Shown: positions 1-5,386 of the stretch, piece by piece | Layout of the letters: the number at the start of each line of letters is the position of its first letter | Numbering within the stretch: position 1 is the first letter of the stretch | Origin: SIG205 sp045545595 | Lineage (GTDB): Bacteria; Bacillota_I; Bacilli_A; RF39; UBA660 | Assembly (NCBI GenBank): GCA_045545595.1 | Contig: JAZQBG010000032.1 | Location: 1 to 15,640 of the forward strand | Length of the DNA stretch: 15,640 bases | Direction: 5' to 3' | The notes under the pieces: model-generated | What the model saw: the letters and a program-made list of their open reading frames with translations, nothing else | The model's database searches: none | What the model was told of the DNA's origin: nothing | Program-made: the position numbers and the translations under genes

Positions 1-270
1 TGTATTTGTTACACTAAATGGTAGTGATGTTGCTTTTGTTTTGATTTCAGAATCTGCTATTGGTGTTATATTTGTTGCTCTTACTATGTCACCATTAGTA
101 AATCCCATTGTTAATGTTCCTGTTGTCACTGTTTGTACTTCTGTTTGTGCTTGTGCACTAAAGTATGCTACTGTAGCCCCTAATACTACTACAACTAATA
201 GAATTACTGCTACAATTGAAAACACAATATTCTTATTGATTTTCTTTTCTTGTTTTTGTTCTTGTTCCAT
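1..270 (-). CDS. SipW-type signal-anchored secreted protein, TasA/camelysin-like (N-terminal 90 residues, runs off left edge)
   Basis: The minus-strand reading frame is open from ATG at 270 to the window edge. An AGGAGGAG ribosome site lies about 7 bases upstream. The visible protein has a charged cytoplasmic start rich in Q, E and K (residues 1-14), a hydrophobic helix (about 15-35, IVFSIVAVILLVVVVLG) and then ATVAYFSAQAQ followed by TVTTGTLTMGF. A helix ending in an AYFS-like segment, followed by a short Thr-rich stretch and GTLT, resembles SipW-dependent signal peptides of TasA/CalY (camelysin, M73) fibre proteins of Firmicutes, which are exported and assembled outside the cell. The C-terminal body is missing, so the family is inferred only from the N-terminus; a pilin-like protein is the alternative. 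It is transcribed divergently from trpS, from which a transposon now separates it. Confidence 0.65.
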   Translation of the reverse strand, partial: MEQEQKQEKKINKNIVFSIVAVILLVVVVLGATVAYFSAQAQTEVQTVTTGTLTMGFTNGDIVRATNITPIADSEIKTKATSLPFSVTNT

Positions 271-317
271 TTTTCTACTCCTCCTCTATTATTGTGAATG
301 TTTTATTTATAAAAATC

Positions 318-326
318 TTATCCACA
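318..326 (+). promoter_or_regulatory. DnaA box (perfect consensus)
   Basis: TTATCCACA is an exact match to the bacterial DnaA box consensus. It lies in the 5' untranslated region of the TasA-like gene, just downstream of that gene's -10. Whether DnaA binds here is not shown by the sequence. Confidence 0.4.
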
Positions 327-337
327 ATTCTATAGTA

Positions 338-366
338 AGAGTACCATATTACCCCCCCCTTGTCAA
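338..366 (-). promoter_or_regulatory. Promoter of the TasA-like gene with an 8-G tract in the spacer
   Basis: On the minus strand TTGACA (366-361) is a perfect -35. A 17-base spacer follows, then TACTCT (343-338), preceded by TGG, an extended -10 element. The spacer contains eight consecutive Gs (359-352), a rare sequence in DNA this AT-rich. The -10 matches consensus at only 3 of 6 positions, so activity would depend on the strong -35, the TGn motif and correct spacing. A change of one G would move the spacer to 16 or 18. Confidence 0.55.
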
Positions 367-372
367 GAAAAG

Positions 373-381
373 TTTTCCACA
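373..381 (+). promoter_or_regulatory. DnaA box-like 9-mer
   Basis: TTTTCCACA fits the relaxed DnaA box form with A or T at the third position. It has the same orientation as the perfect box 55 bp to the left. It lies between the -35 of the TasA-like gene and the original -35 of trpS, four bases left of the transposon target duplication. Confidence 0.3.
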
Positions 382-384
382 GTT

Positions 385-391
385 TACACTT
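385..391. repeat. Target-site duplication, left copy
   Basis: TACACTT directly abuts the left transposon end and is repeated exactly at 3396-3402 directly after the right end. Placing the boundaries here makes both element termini TATA(G/A)ATTTGCG. An 8-bp reading (TACACTTT) is possible because T392 also matches, but it would make the two ends asymmetric. Confidence 0.75.
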
Positions 392-449
392 TATAGATTT
401 GCGAAATAAAAAAGTTGTAGAAATAAAAAAATTTGCGAATTAATTTGAC
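392..449 (+). repeat. Left transposon end with repeated transposase-type sites
   Basis: The outer site is TATAGATTTGCGAAATAAAA (392-411). A degenerate copy TTGTAGAAATAAAA lies at 415-428, and an inner site TTTGCGAATTAATTTGAC at 432-449. A further copy of the core in inverted orientation (AATTCGCAAATTTTT) is at 474-488. The inner site overlaps the -35 of the element's own promoter. Confidence 0.75.
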
Positions 450-473
450 TTTGAAACACAAAAAGTATAAAAT
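445..473 (+). promoter_or_regulatory. Promoter of the transposon operon
   Basis: TTGACT (445-450), a 17-base spacer and TAAAAT (468-473) form a sigma-A-like promoter inside the left end. The -35 is embedded in the inner transposase-type site (432-449). The -10 touches an inverted copy of the same core (474-488). Bound transposase would therefore be expected to block transcription. The start of transcription should be near 480. Confidence 0.5.
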
Positions 474-499
474 AATTCGCAAATTTTTATGAAAGGAAA

Positions 500-561
500 A
501 AAGGCATTAACGATGAAAGAGGAAGCGCCAACTTCCTCTTTCGATAATCCTAAATGCCTTT
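500..561 (+). promoter_or_regulatory. Long two-stem leader hairpin before the DUF6431-like gene
   Basis: An inner stem of 11 bp pairs GAAAGAGGAAG (515-525) with CTTCCTCTTTC (532-542) around a 6-base loop. An outer stem of 9 bp pairs AAAGGCATT (500-508) with AATGCCTTT (553-561). The 13-mer GATAATCCTAAAT occurs at 543-555 in this structure and again at 575-587, over the likely start codon of the gene. There is no U-run after it, so it is not an ordinary terminator. It could control translation or protect the element from read-through transcription. Confidence 0.5.
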
Positions 562-572
562 CGGCAGTAATT

Positions 573-1106
573 ATGATAATCCTAAATAGTCAAAAAAGCA
601 AGATAAAATTAAAAAAAACTGTTGATTCTATTAATAATTATAAAAATATTGTAAACTTTGGATATATTAAATGTACATGTGGTTCTTCTAATATTATTAG
701 GTGGGGATTTTATTATCGTAACGTTAAATATTCTCTAAATAATATTCTTTTCCATGAAATTATTTGTATTCAAAGAATTAAATGTAACGATTGTAATTGT
801 ACTCGTGCATTACTTCCAGAAGGTATCGTTCCTTATAAAATTCATTCTATTGATGTTATTCTGTTGTCTCTTTTAGATAGTAATACTTTTATTGATATTA
901 GTATTGATACAATCAATAAATGGAATTACGAGTTCAACAAATATTTCTTTTCTTATCTTTGTACTATGTTTATAGATAAGAATAAATTTAATATAATTTC
1001 TAAATTTTTATCGGATGTTTTACATTTCTTTAAATTGTTTTTTGACTACAATAGTTTTATTTTGATGCTTATGCGTGTTTCAAAAATAAACTGGGCCTGT
1101 TTTTAA
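573..1106 (+). CDS. Zinc-ribbon protein resembling DUF6431, transposon-encoded
   Basis: First gene of the transposon, about 177 residues from ATG 573. A cysteine cluster opens with C-T-C-G-S-S (cysteines at 672-674 and 678-680), followed by RWGFYYRNV, then IQRIKCNDCNC and ALLPEGIVPY. This CxC ... CxxC zinc-ribbon pattern followed by a 'LLP' segment is what I remember of DUF6431 proteins, which sit beside DDE transposases in Firmicutes; that assignment is from memory. No enzymatic motif is seen. A DNA-binding or target-choice role is inferred from position. The start is uncertain. ATG 489 lies only about 9 bases after the predicted transcription start and has no ribosome site. ATG 513 has a weak AAGG. 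ATG 573 follows the leader hairpin and gives a short M-I-I-L start, but lacks a clear ribosome site. The stop codon lies inside a perfect palindrome. Confidence 0.6.
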   Translation: MIILNSQKSKIKLKKTVDSINNYKNIVNFGYIKCTCGSSNIIRWGFYYRNVKYSLNNILFHEIICIQRIKCNDCNCTRALLPEGIVPYKIHSIDVILLSLLDSNTFIDISIDTINKWNYEFNKYFFSYLCTMFIDKNKFNIISKFLSDVLHFFKLFFDYNSFILMLMRVSKINWACF

Positions 1107-1115
1107 AAACAGGCC
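1094..1115. repeat. Perfect 22-bp palindrome at the DUF6431/transposase junction
   Basis: Two 11-base arms, GGCCTGTTTTT and AAAAACAGGCC, are directly joined. The TAA stop of the first transposon gene falls at its centre. No T-run follows on either strand, so it does not look like a classical terminator. It could stabilise or attenuate the mRNA, or bind a dimeric protein. Confidence 0.6.
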
Positions 1116-1182
1116 ACCAACATAACCGTACATTTTATAATCAATATTTTTATCGTATTATATCCTGCGAAAGGAGATGTAT

Positions 1183-2454
1183 ATGAAAAATATTGATTAT
1201 TACAATGATGTAGGTCTTTTTCGCTTTTCTCTAATCGCTCCTGTGATTAATAATACTCATTCTTTTAATTCCAATGAAGAATACTTTAGAAGTACTGCTT
1301 CTAAAAAACATTCTTTCAATGGTAATGAAATCTCTTTATCTACTTCGTGTTTGAAAAATTGGTATTTTAAATACAAGAAATACGGTTTTTCTTCTTTATA
1401 TAATAAATCTAGAAAAGACTCTAATTCTTCTAGAAAATTAAATAATGAAGCTATTCAAAGAATCATTACTTTGCGTCAATGTTATCCTAATATGACTGGT
1501 ACTTCTATTTATAAAAAGTTAGTTGATGAACAATATATTAGTTCAAATACTTCTATTCATACTATCTTTCGTTTTCTAAAAAACAACAATTTAAAGGCTA
1601 ACCAAATATGTAATATTGAAAGAAGAATGTTTGAAATGGACAATGTTAATGATTGTTGGCAAGCTGACACTTCTGTTGGTCCTTATATTACTATTGATAA
1701 TCAAAAATACAGAACTAATTTAATTATGTTTATTGATGATAAATCTAGAATGATTATGGGTTATGATTTCTTTTTAAATGATAATGCCATCAATATGCAG
1801 AAAGTATTTAAAAATGCCATTAAAACATACGGAAAACCTAAAAGATTATTTGTTGATAATGGTGGACCTTATGATAATAAACAGTTATCTTTGATTTGTG
1901 CATCTTTAGGTATAGAACTAATACATGCCAAACCTTATACGCCAGAAGCTAAAGCTAAGATAGAAAGAAGTTTTAGAACTATTAAAGATGGTTGGTTGCG
2001 TTGTACCGACTGGAACAATTTCGTTTCATTGGAAGATGTAAGAAAAAGCTTATCTAATTTTATATATAACGATTATATTAATAAAGTTCATTCTTCTACT
2101 AATGAAACACCTAATGAAAGATGGCATAATGAATTTGATAAAGTAACTTTCTTTGATGAGAAAACTATTGATGAGGCTTTCCTTCATCGTATTAATAGAA
2201 AAGTTAGACTTGATCGTACAGTAAAAATAGAAAATGAATATTATGAAGTGCCTTTTAAATATGTTAATCAAACTATTGAATTAAGATATGATCCTAATGA
2301 TAAAGATATTATATATGTATTTAATAATAATCAAAAGTATGAAGAATGTAAGTTAGTTGATAAAGTTTCTAATTCTAAATCAAAAAGAAAAAATAATATA
2401 GATTACTCTAAAATCATCAATGATGAAAGAGACGTTATAGAAATACAAGAATAA
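1183..2454 (+). CDS. DDE transposase, TnsB/Mu-like (integrase core)
   Basis: 423 residues from ATG 1183. AAGGAG (1171-1176) sits 6 bases upstream, whereas the in-frame ATG at 1177 touches that site and is unlikely. The order is: an N-terminal helix-turn-helix DNA-binding region (about 45-140, with LKNWYFKYKKYGFSSLY and a following winged-helix segment), an rve integrase core, and a C-terminal beta-barrel of the Mu-transposase type (about 335-400, RTVKIENEYYEVPF). The catalytic triad is D162 (WQADTS), D225 (FVDNGGPY) and E261 (AKIERSF), giving a DD(35)E spacing. It should bind the TTTGCGAAATAAA-type sites at both ends and catalyse strand transfer with help from the ATPase encoded next. The basic tail (SNSKSKRKN) could contact the ATPase, as in TnsB; that is inference. 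The frame is intact. Confidence 0.88.
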   Translation: MKNIDYYNDVGLFRFSLIAPVINNTHSFNSNEEYFRSTASKKHSFNGNEISLSTSCLKNWYFKYKKYGFSSLYNKSRKDSNSSRKLNNEAIQRIITLRQCYPNMTGTSIYKKLVDEQYISSNTSIHTIFRFLKNNNLKANQICNIERRMFEMDNVNDCWQADTSVGPYITIDNQKYRTNLIMFIDDKSRMIMGYDFFLNDNAINMQKVFKNAIKTYGKPKRLFVDNGGPYDNKQLSLICASLGIELIHAKPYTPEAKAKIERSFRTIKDGWLRCTDWNNFVSLEDVRKSLSNFIYNDYINKVHSSTNETPNERWHNEFDKVTFFDEKTIDEAFLHRINRKVRLDRTVKIENEYYEVPFKYVNQTIELRYDPNDKDIIYVFNNNQKYEECKLVDKVSNSKSKRKNNIDYSKIINDERDVIEIQE

Positions 2455-2456
2455 TT

Positions 2457-3269
2457 ATGTTCTATACTTCTTATTATGGAATGAGTTGTAATCCTTTTAG
2501 TAAGGATGAAAGTATAAACTGTCCTTTTATAAGTGATGATTTTAATGAGGTTATGACTAGATTCAACTATTTAAAAGAAACACTTGGAATTGGAGTGTTT
2601 CTTGGAACAAGTGGACTTGGAAAAACATATGTAGTTAGAAATTTTATTAATAGTTTAAATACTGATTTATATAAAGTAATTTATATAAATGCCTCTCATA
2701 ATATGTCAGTATTTGATTTTAACAAATTAATTTGTAATGCATTAAATTTAGATATTGGTGCATGTTACAAAGTTGACTTATATCAAAATATACAAAATGA
2801 AATTATAAGATTAGTTAAACATGATAAAGTAAAACCTATTGTTATAATAGATGATGCACATTTATTATCAAGAGAAATATTATTTAACTTTAAGGTATTA
2901 TATGACTTTGAAATGGATTCAAAAGATTATGTAACATTAATTTTAATTGGTTATCCAGAATTAAAGACAGAATTATCAAAAAATATTCATGAAACTTTAA
3001 ACCAAAGAATTATAGTAAATTATAAATTAAAAGGTTTATCGAGAAACGAAGTAAAAGATTATATTAAAACAAGAATGGAGTACGCAAATCTAAAAAATGA
3101 TATCTTTACTCCTGAAGCGTTAAATGCTTTATATTCATGTAGTAAATCTTCTCCAAGAAGACTTAATACTTTAGTTACAAATTGTTTAATGCTTGCTTCT
3201 CAAAACAAAACATCTATAATTGATTCTGATACAGTAATGAATGCGAAAAGTGAAATGGATTTAAACTAA
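2457..3269 (+). CDS. AAA+ ATPase, ExeA/TnsC/TniB-like transposition regulator
   Basis: 270 residues, starting 2 bases after the transposase stop and with no strong ribosome site, which suggests translational coupling. The start MFYTSYYGMSCNPF is typical of ExeA-family ATPases. Walker A is GTSGLGKT (residues 50-57). Walker B is VIIDDAH (129-135). A sensor-like LILIGYPEL and an arginine-containing LNQRI follow. The C-terminal part (SPRRLNTLVTN) matches the helical lid of this family. Next to a TnsB-like transposase such an ATPase normally selects or marks target DNA and activates the transposase. It lies inside the element and is followed directly by a terminator. I see no membrane segment, which argues against a secretion role. 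Confidence 0.85.
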   Translation: MFYTSYYGMSCNPFSKDESINCPFISDDFNEVMTRFNYLKETLGIGVFLGTSGLGKTYVVRNFINSLNTDLYKVIYINASHNMSVFDFNKLICNALNLDIGACYKVDLYQNIQNEIIRLVKHDKVKPIVIIDDAHLLSREILFNFKVLYDFEMDSKDYVTLILIGYPELKTELSKNIHETLNQRIIVNYKLKGLSRNEVKDYIKTRMEYANLKNDIFTPEALNALYSCSKSSPRRLNTLVTNCLMLASQNKTSIIDSDTVMNAKSEMDLN

Positions 3270-3297
3270 TAAAAGAGAACTTCCGTTCTCTTTTATT
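3268..3297 (+). terminator. Intrinsic terminator of the transposon operon
   Basis: A 13-bp stem pairs AATAAAAGAGAAC (3268-3280) with GTTCTCTTTTATT (3285-3297) around a TTCC loop, with a U-rich 3' arm. It begins within the ATPase stop codon. It lies inside the right end, so it should shield trpS from transposon transcription. Confidence 0.8.
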
Positions 3298-3323
3298 GTA
3301 CCATGTTTTATATCTTTATTGAC

Positions 3324-3395
3324 GCCAAATTAATTCGCAATTTTTCCATTTTTTTATTTCGCAACTACCTGGTTATTTTATTTCGCAAATTTATA
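3324..3395 (-). repeat. Right transposon end with three transposase-type sites
   Basis: Read inward on the minus strand: outer site TATAAATTTGCGAAATAAAA (3395-3376), middle site TTGCGAAATAAAA (3364-3352) and inner site TTGCGAATTAATTTGGC (3340-3324). The outer site matches the left end at 19 of 20 positions and the inner site at 16 of 17. The middle site is intact here but degenerate at the left end, so the two ends are not equivalent, as in Tn7- and Mu-type ends. Confidence 0.75.
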
Positions 3396-3422
3396 TACAC
3401 TTTTTCAAATTTGTGATAGAAT
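3394..3422 (+). promoter_or_regulatory. trpS promoter, with its -35 rebuilt by the transposon insertion
   Basis: TAGAAT (3417-3422) is preceded by TGA, an extended -10. Seventeen bases upstream is TATACA (3394-3399). Its first two bases are the last two bases of the transposon and the other four belong to the target duplication. On the left flank the original hexamer reads TTTACA (383-388). The pre-insertion promoter was thus TTTACA, 17 bp, TAGAAT. The transcript would start about 15 bases before the gene, which leaves no room for a T-box. Confidence 0.6.
3396..3402. repeat. Target-site duplication, right copy
   Basis: TACACTT immediately follows the right transposon end and is identical to 385-391. 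It supplies most of the present -35 of trpS. Confidence 0.75.
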
Positions 3423-3443
3423 TTATACAGGATGTGATTAATT

Positions 3444-4448
3444 ATGAAAACTATTTTAACTGGAATTAGACCTACAGGTAATCTTCACTTAGGGCATTAT
3501 TATGGTGCGGTTAAAAATTGGGTAGAACTTCAAGATAAATATAATACATTTATAGAAATTGCTGACGTTCAAGCACTTACTGATAATTTTGATAATCCAG
3601 ATAAAGTTAGAAAAAATGTAAGAGAACTAGCGATTGATCTTTTATCAGCTGGAATTGACCCCGAAAAGTCTACTCTATTTATTCAGTCAATGATTCCAGA
3701 AATTGCAGAACTTACTATTTATTTCTCAAATTTAGTAACTGTATCAAGATTGCAAAGAAATCCTACTATTAAAACTGAAATAAAACAAAAGAAAGAGTTA
3801 TTTGGAAATTCTGGAGAAAGTGTTACATATGGATTTTTAGGATATCCTGTAAGCCAAGCTGCTGATATTACATTATTTGGTGGAGAAGTTATTCCGGTTG
3901 GTGAAGACCAATTACCTCTTATTGAACAAACTAGAGAAATAGTTAGAAAGTTTAATAGTATTTATGGTGAAACTTTTGCTGAACCTGAACCATTACTTAG
4001 TAATGTTACTAGACTTAAAGGTTTAGATGGTAATGAAAAGATGGGTAAAAGTTTAGGAAATGCAATTAATTTAAATGATACAGAAGATGATATTAGAAAA
4101 AAAGTAATGGGAGCAGTTACTGACCCAAATAAAATTAAAAAAGATGATCCTGCTAATCCTAATGTATGTATGGTTTATTACTATCATAAATTAGTTAGTG
4201 ACAAGAATCTCAATACAATTCATGATGAATGTGAAAATGGTACTAGAGGCTGTGTATCTTGCAAAAAAGAATTAATCGAAAATATGGTTGAGTTTTTAAA
4301 ACCAATGCAAGAGAAAAGAAAATATTATGAAGAACATCCTGAAGTTGTAGATAAGATACTAATAGAAGGTACTAAAAAAGCAAGAGAAAAAGCCGTTGCG
4401 ACAATGAACATTATTAGAAATAAAATGAAAATCGATTACTTTGATTAG
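3444..4448 (+). CDS. trpS: Tryptophanyl-tRNA synthetase
   Basis: 334 residues, the normal length for bacterial TrpRS. This class I synthetase charges tRNA-Trp in the cytoplasm. The start TGIRPTGNLHLGHYYGA contains the HIGH-type motif HLGH (15-18). The second signature is KMGKS (199-203), in GNEKMGKSLGN. Other typical segments are IADVQALT, the SAGIDPEKSTLFIQS region and PVGEDQ. A weak AGGA lies about 10 bases before the ATG. The gene is monocistronic: the extended -10 promoter lies just upstream, beside the right transposon end, and a terminator overlaps its last codons. The protein looks intact, so the upstream insertion affects regulation only. Confidence 0.97.
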   Translation: MKTILTGIRPTGNLHLGHYYGAVKNWVELQDKYNTFIEIADVQALTDNFDNPDKVRKNVRELAIDLLSAGIDPEKSTLFIQSMIPEIAELTIYFSNLVTVSRLQRNPTIKTEIKQKKELFGNSGESVTYGFLGYPVSQAADITLFGGEVIPVGEDQLPLIEQTREIVRKFNSIYGETFAEPEPLLSNVTRLKGLDGNEKMGKSLGNAINLNDTEDDIRKKVMGAVTDPNKIKKDDPANPNVCMVYYYHKLVSDKNLNTIHDECENGTRGCVSCKKELIENMVEFLKPMQEKRKYYEEHPEVVDKILIEGTKKAREKAVATMNIIRNKMKIDYFD

Positions 4449-4463
4449 AGTAATCGATTTTTT
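4428..4463. terminator. Bidirectional terminator between trpS and the convergent DUF3603-like gene
   Basis: A 13-bp stem pairs AAAATCGATTACT (4428-4440) with AGTAATCGATTTT (4449-4461) around an 8-base loop that holds the trpS stop. Six Ts follow on the plus strand, and an A-rich 5' side gives a U-run on the minus strand. It overlaps the last trpS codons and the stop of the convergent gene. Confidence 0.75.
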
Positions 4464-5118
4464 ATAGCTGTTTTTTCATATTAGATAAATTAATTAGTTC
4501 TAAAAAAGAAACGTGTTTTTTAGAAAATTCTTCGTTAGTTATATTACTTAAATTAGTTATAATGCTATCCATATCACTATCTTTTTTGTTAAACCATTCA
4601 TAATATAAATATTTAAGTTTTTTATAATTTTTATTTTCAATTAATTTTTTTATTTCTGATTCAATTTCAGTTTTGATTTTATCTTCAAATCTAGTTACAA
4701 ATCTTTTGATTTTATTTTCTTTATTTATAACAGTATATTTAATATTTTCTACATCTAATAAATCACTTTCATCTAAAGTATCTTCCATTTCATCTAGAAG
4801 CATACTACTTTTAAGAATATATTCACCGTCTTTATCAAACTCCATAACTACTAAATCCATTCCATCAGTTATAATTGTACAGTATTCTATATAATCAATT
4901 GAGGTATTACAAAATATTTCAGTCTTATTTCTTATTTTATTTAAGAATGTTTGATCAACTTTAATTTTGTTATATTTGAAATTCATAAAATCTTCTGGTT
5001 TAACTTTAAATATTGGAATTCTTCTTATATGTTCAATATTATCATCTTTTTCCCATTCAAAAAATTCATAAATGTCCTTATCATTAAAATTAACTAAAAT
5101 ATCATAAATGTAATTCAT
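4462..5118 (-). CDS. Conserved hypothetical protein, DUF3603-like
   Basis: 218 residues, soluble and acidic, with no signal peptide or membrane segment. The start YIYDILVNFNDKDIYEFFEW followed by IEHIRRIPIFKV resembles what I recall of DUF3603 proteins of Bacillales; this is from memory and no function is known. The C-terminal half (about 135-215) is mostly charged helix. GGAGGAAAG lies just upstream of the ATG, inside the last codons of the preceding membrane protein gene, and the two genes overlap by 17 bases, so they are translated from one message. It is convergent with trpS and shares its terminator. Confidence 0.65.
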   Translation of the reverse strand: MNYIYDILVNFNDKDIYEFFEWEKDDNIEHIRRIPIFKVKPEDFMNFKYNKIKVDQTFLNKIRNKTEIFCNTSIDYIEYCTIITDGMDLVVMEFDKDGEYILKSSMLLDEMEDTLDESDLLDVENIKYTVINKENKIKRFVTRFEDKIKTEIESEIKKLIENKNYKKLKYLYYEWFNKKDSDMDSIITNLSNITNEEFSKKHVSFLELINLSNMKKQL

Positions 5119-5326
5119 TTTTCTTTCCTCCTGGCACTATAGTAGTAAGTATTGTAATAATCATTCCAATCATGAAATAATAAAATTCTGGTCGTCTAAT
5201 TATAAAATTACCATATTCTTTAAAAGTATACCCAATTGTTAGCAAATTTAAATACAAAACTAAAAATGATGAACCTATAACCATCATTCCAAATCCAAAT
5301 AGAAAGGTAAAAATACGCGCAAACAT
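5102..5326 (-). CDS. Small two-helix membrane protein of unknown function
   Basis: 74 residues. Two hydrophobic stretches (about 4-33, IFTFLFGFGMMVIG onward, and about 49-66, FYYFMIGMIITILTTIV) predict a hairpin membrane protein with a short loop containing RRPE. AGGTGG precedes the ATG at a good distance. Its last codons carry the ribosome site of the DUF3603-like gene, with which it overlaps by 17 bases. A possible -10 (TATAGT, 5357-5352) overlaps the terminator of the upstream truB operon, with only a weak -35. I do not recognise the family. Confidence 0.65.
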   Translation of the reverse strand: MFARIFTFLFGFGMMVIGSSFLVLYLNLLTIGYTFKEYGNFIIRRPEFYYFMIGMIITILTTIVPGGKKNELHL

Positions 5327-5356
5327 AATACCACCTATTAAAGTTTATTTGACTAT

Positions 5357-5386
5357 AAAAAAAATATTAGAAAATTTCTAATATTT
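5357..5386 (-). terminator. Intrinsic terminator after truB
   Basis: On the minus strand a 10-bp AT-rich stem (5377-5386 with 5362-5371, loop of 5) runs into eight Ts (5364-5357). It starts in the truB stop codon. The stem has only one G-C pair, so termination may be leaky into the two genes downstream. Confidence 0.6.

Larger units (their letters stand above)
392..3395 (+). mobile_element. Three-gene DDE/AAA+ transposon (DUF6431-like, TnsB-like, ExeA/TnsC-like)
   Basis: This is a complete 3,004-bp element bounded by a 7-bp direct repeat. Its ends share TATA(G/A)ATTTGCGAAATAAAA with one mismatch in 20. In order it carries a promoter, a leader hairpin, a zinc-ribbon protein, a DD(35)E transposase, an AAA+ ATPase and an intrinsic terminator, all on the plus strand. 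A transposase plus AAA+ regulator with several transposase-type sites at each end is the layout of the Tn7/Tn5053/Mu/IS21 superfamily. The first protein is not a recognisable TniQ/TnsD. All three frames are open and the catalytic motifs are present, so the element could be active. There are no cargo genes. I cannot assign an IS/Tn name. Confidence 0.85.

Noticed and set aside
41..409. Open plus-strand frame of 122 codons
   Set aside because: It is antisense to the TasA-like N-terminus, has no ribosome site, has a biased composition and crosses the transposon boundary.
489..513. TniQ/TnsD identity for the first transposon protein
   Set aside because: The cysteine pattern and length do not fit the TniQ zinc-finger arrangement; the zinc ribbon followed by an LLP segment fits DUF6431-like proteins better.
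3403..3443. T-box leader before trpS, and before pheS (12013-12063)
   Set aside because: Both intervals are far too short for a specifier stem and antiterminator, and no T-box core sequence is seen.
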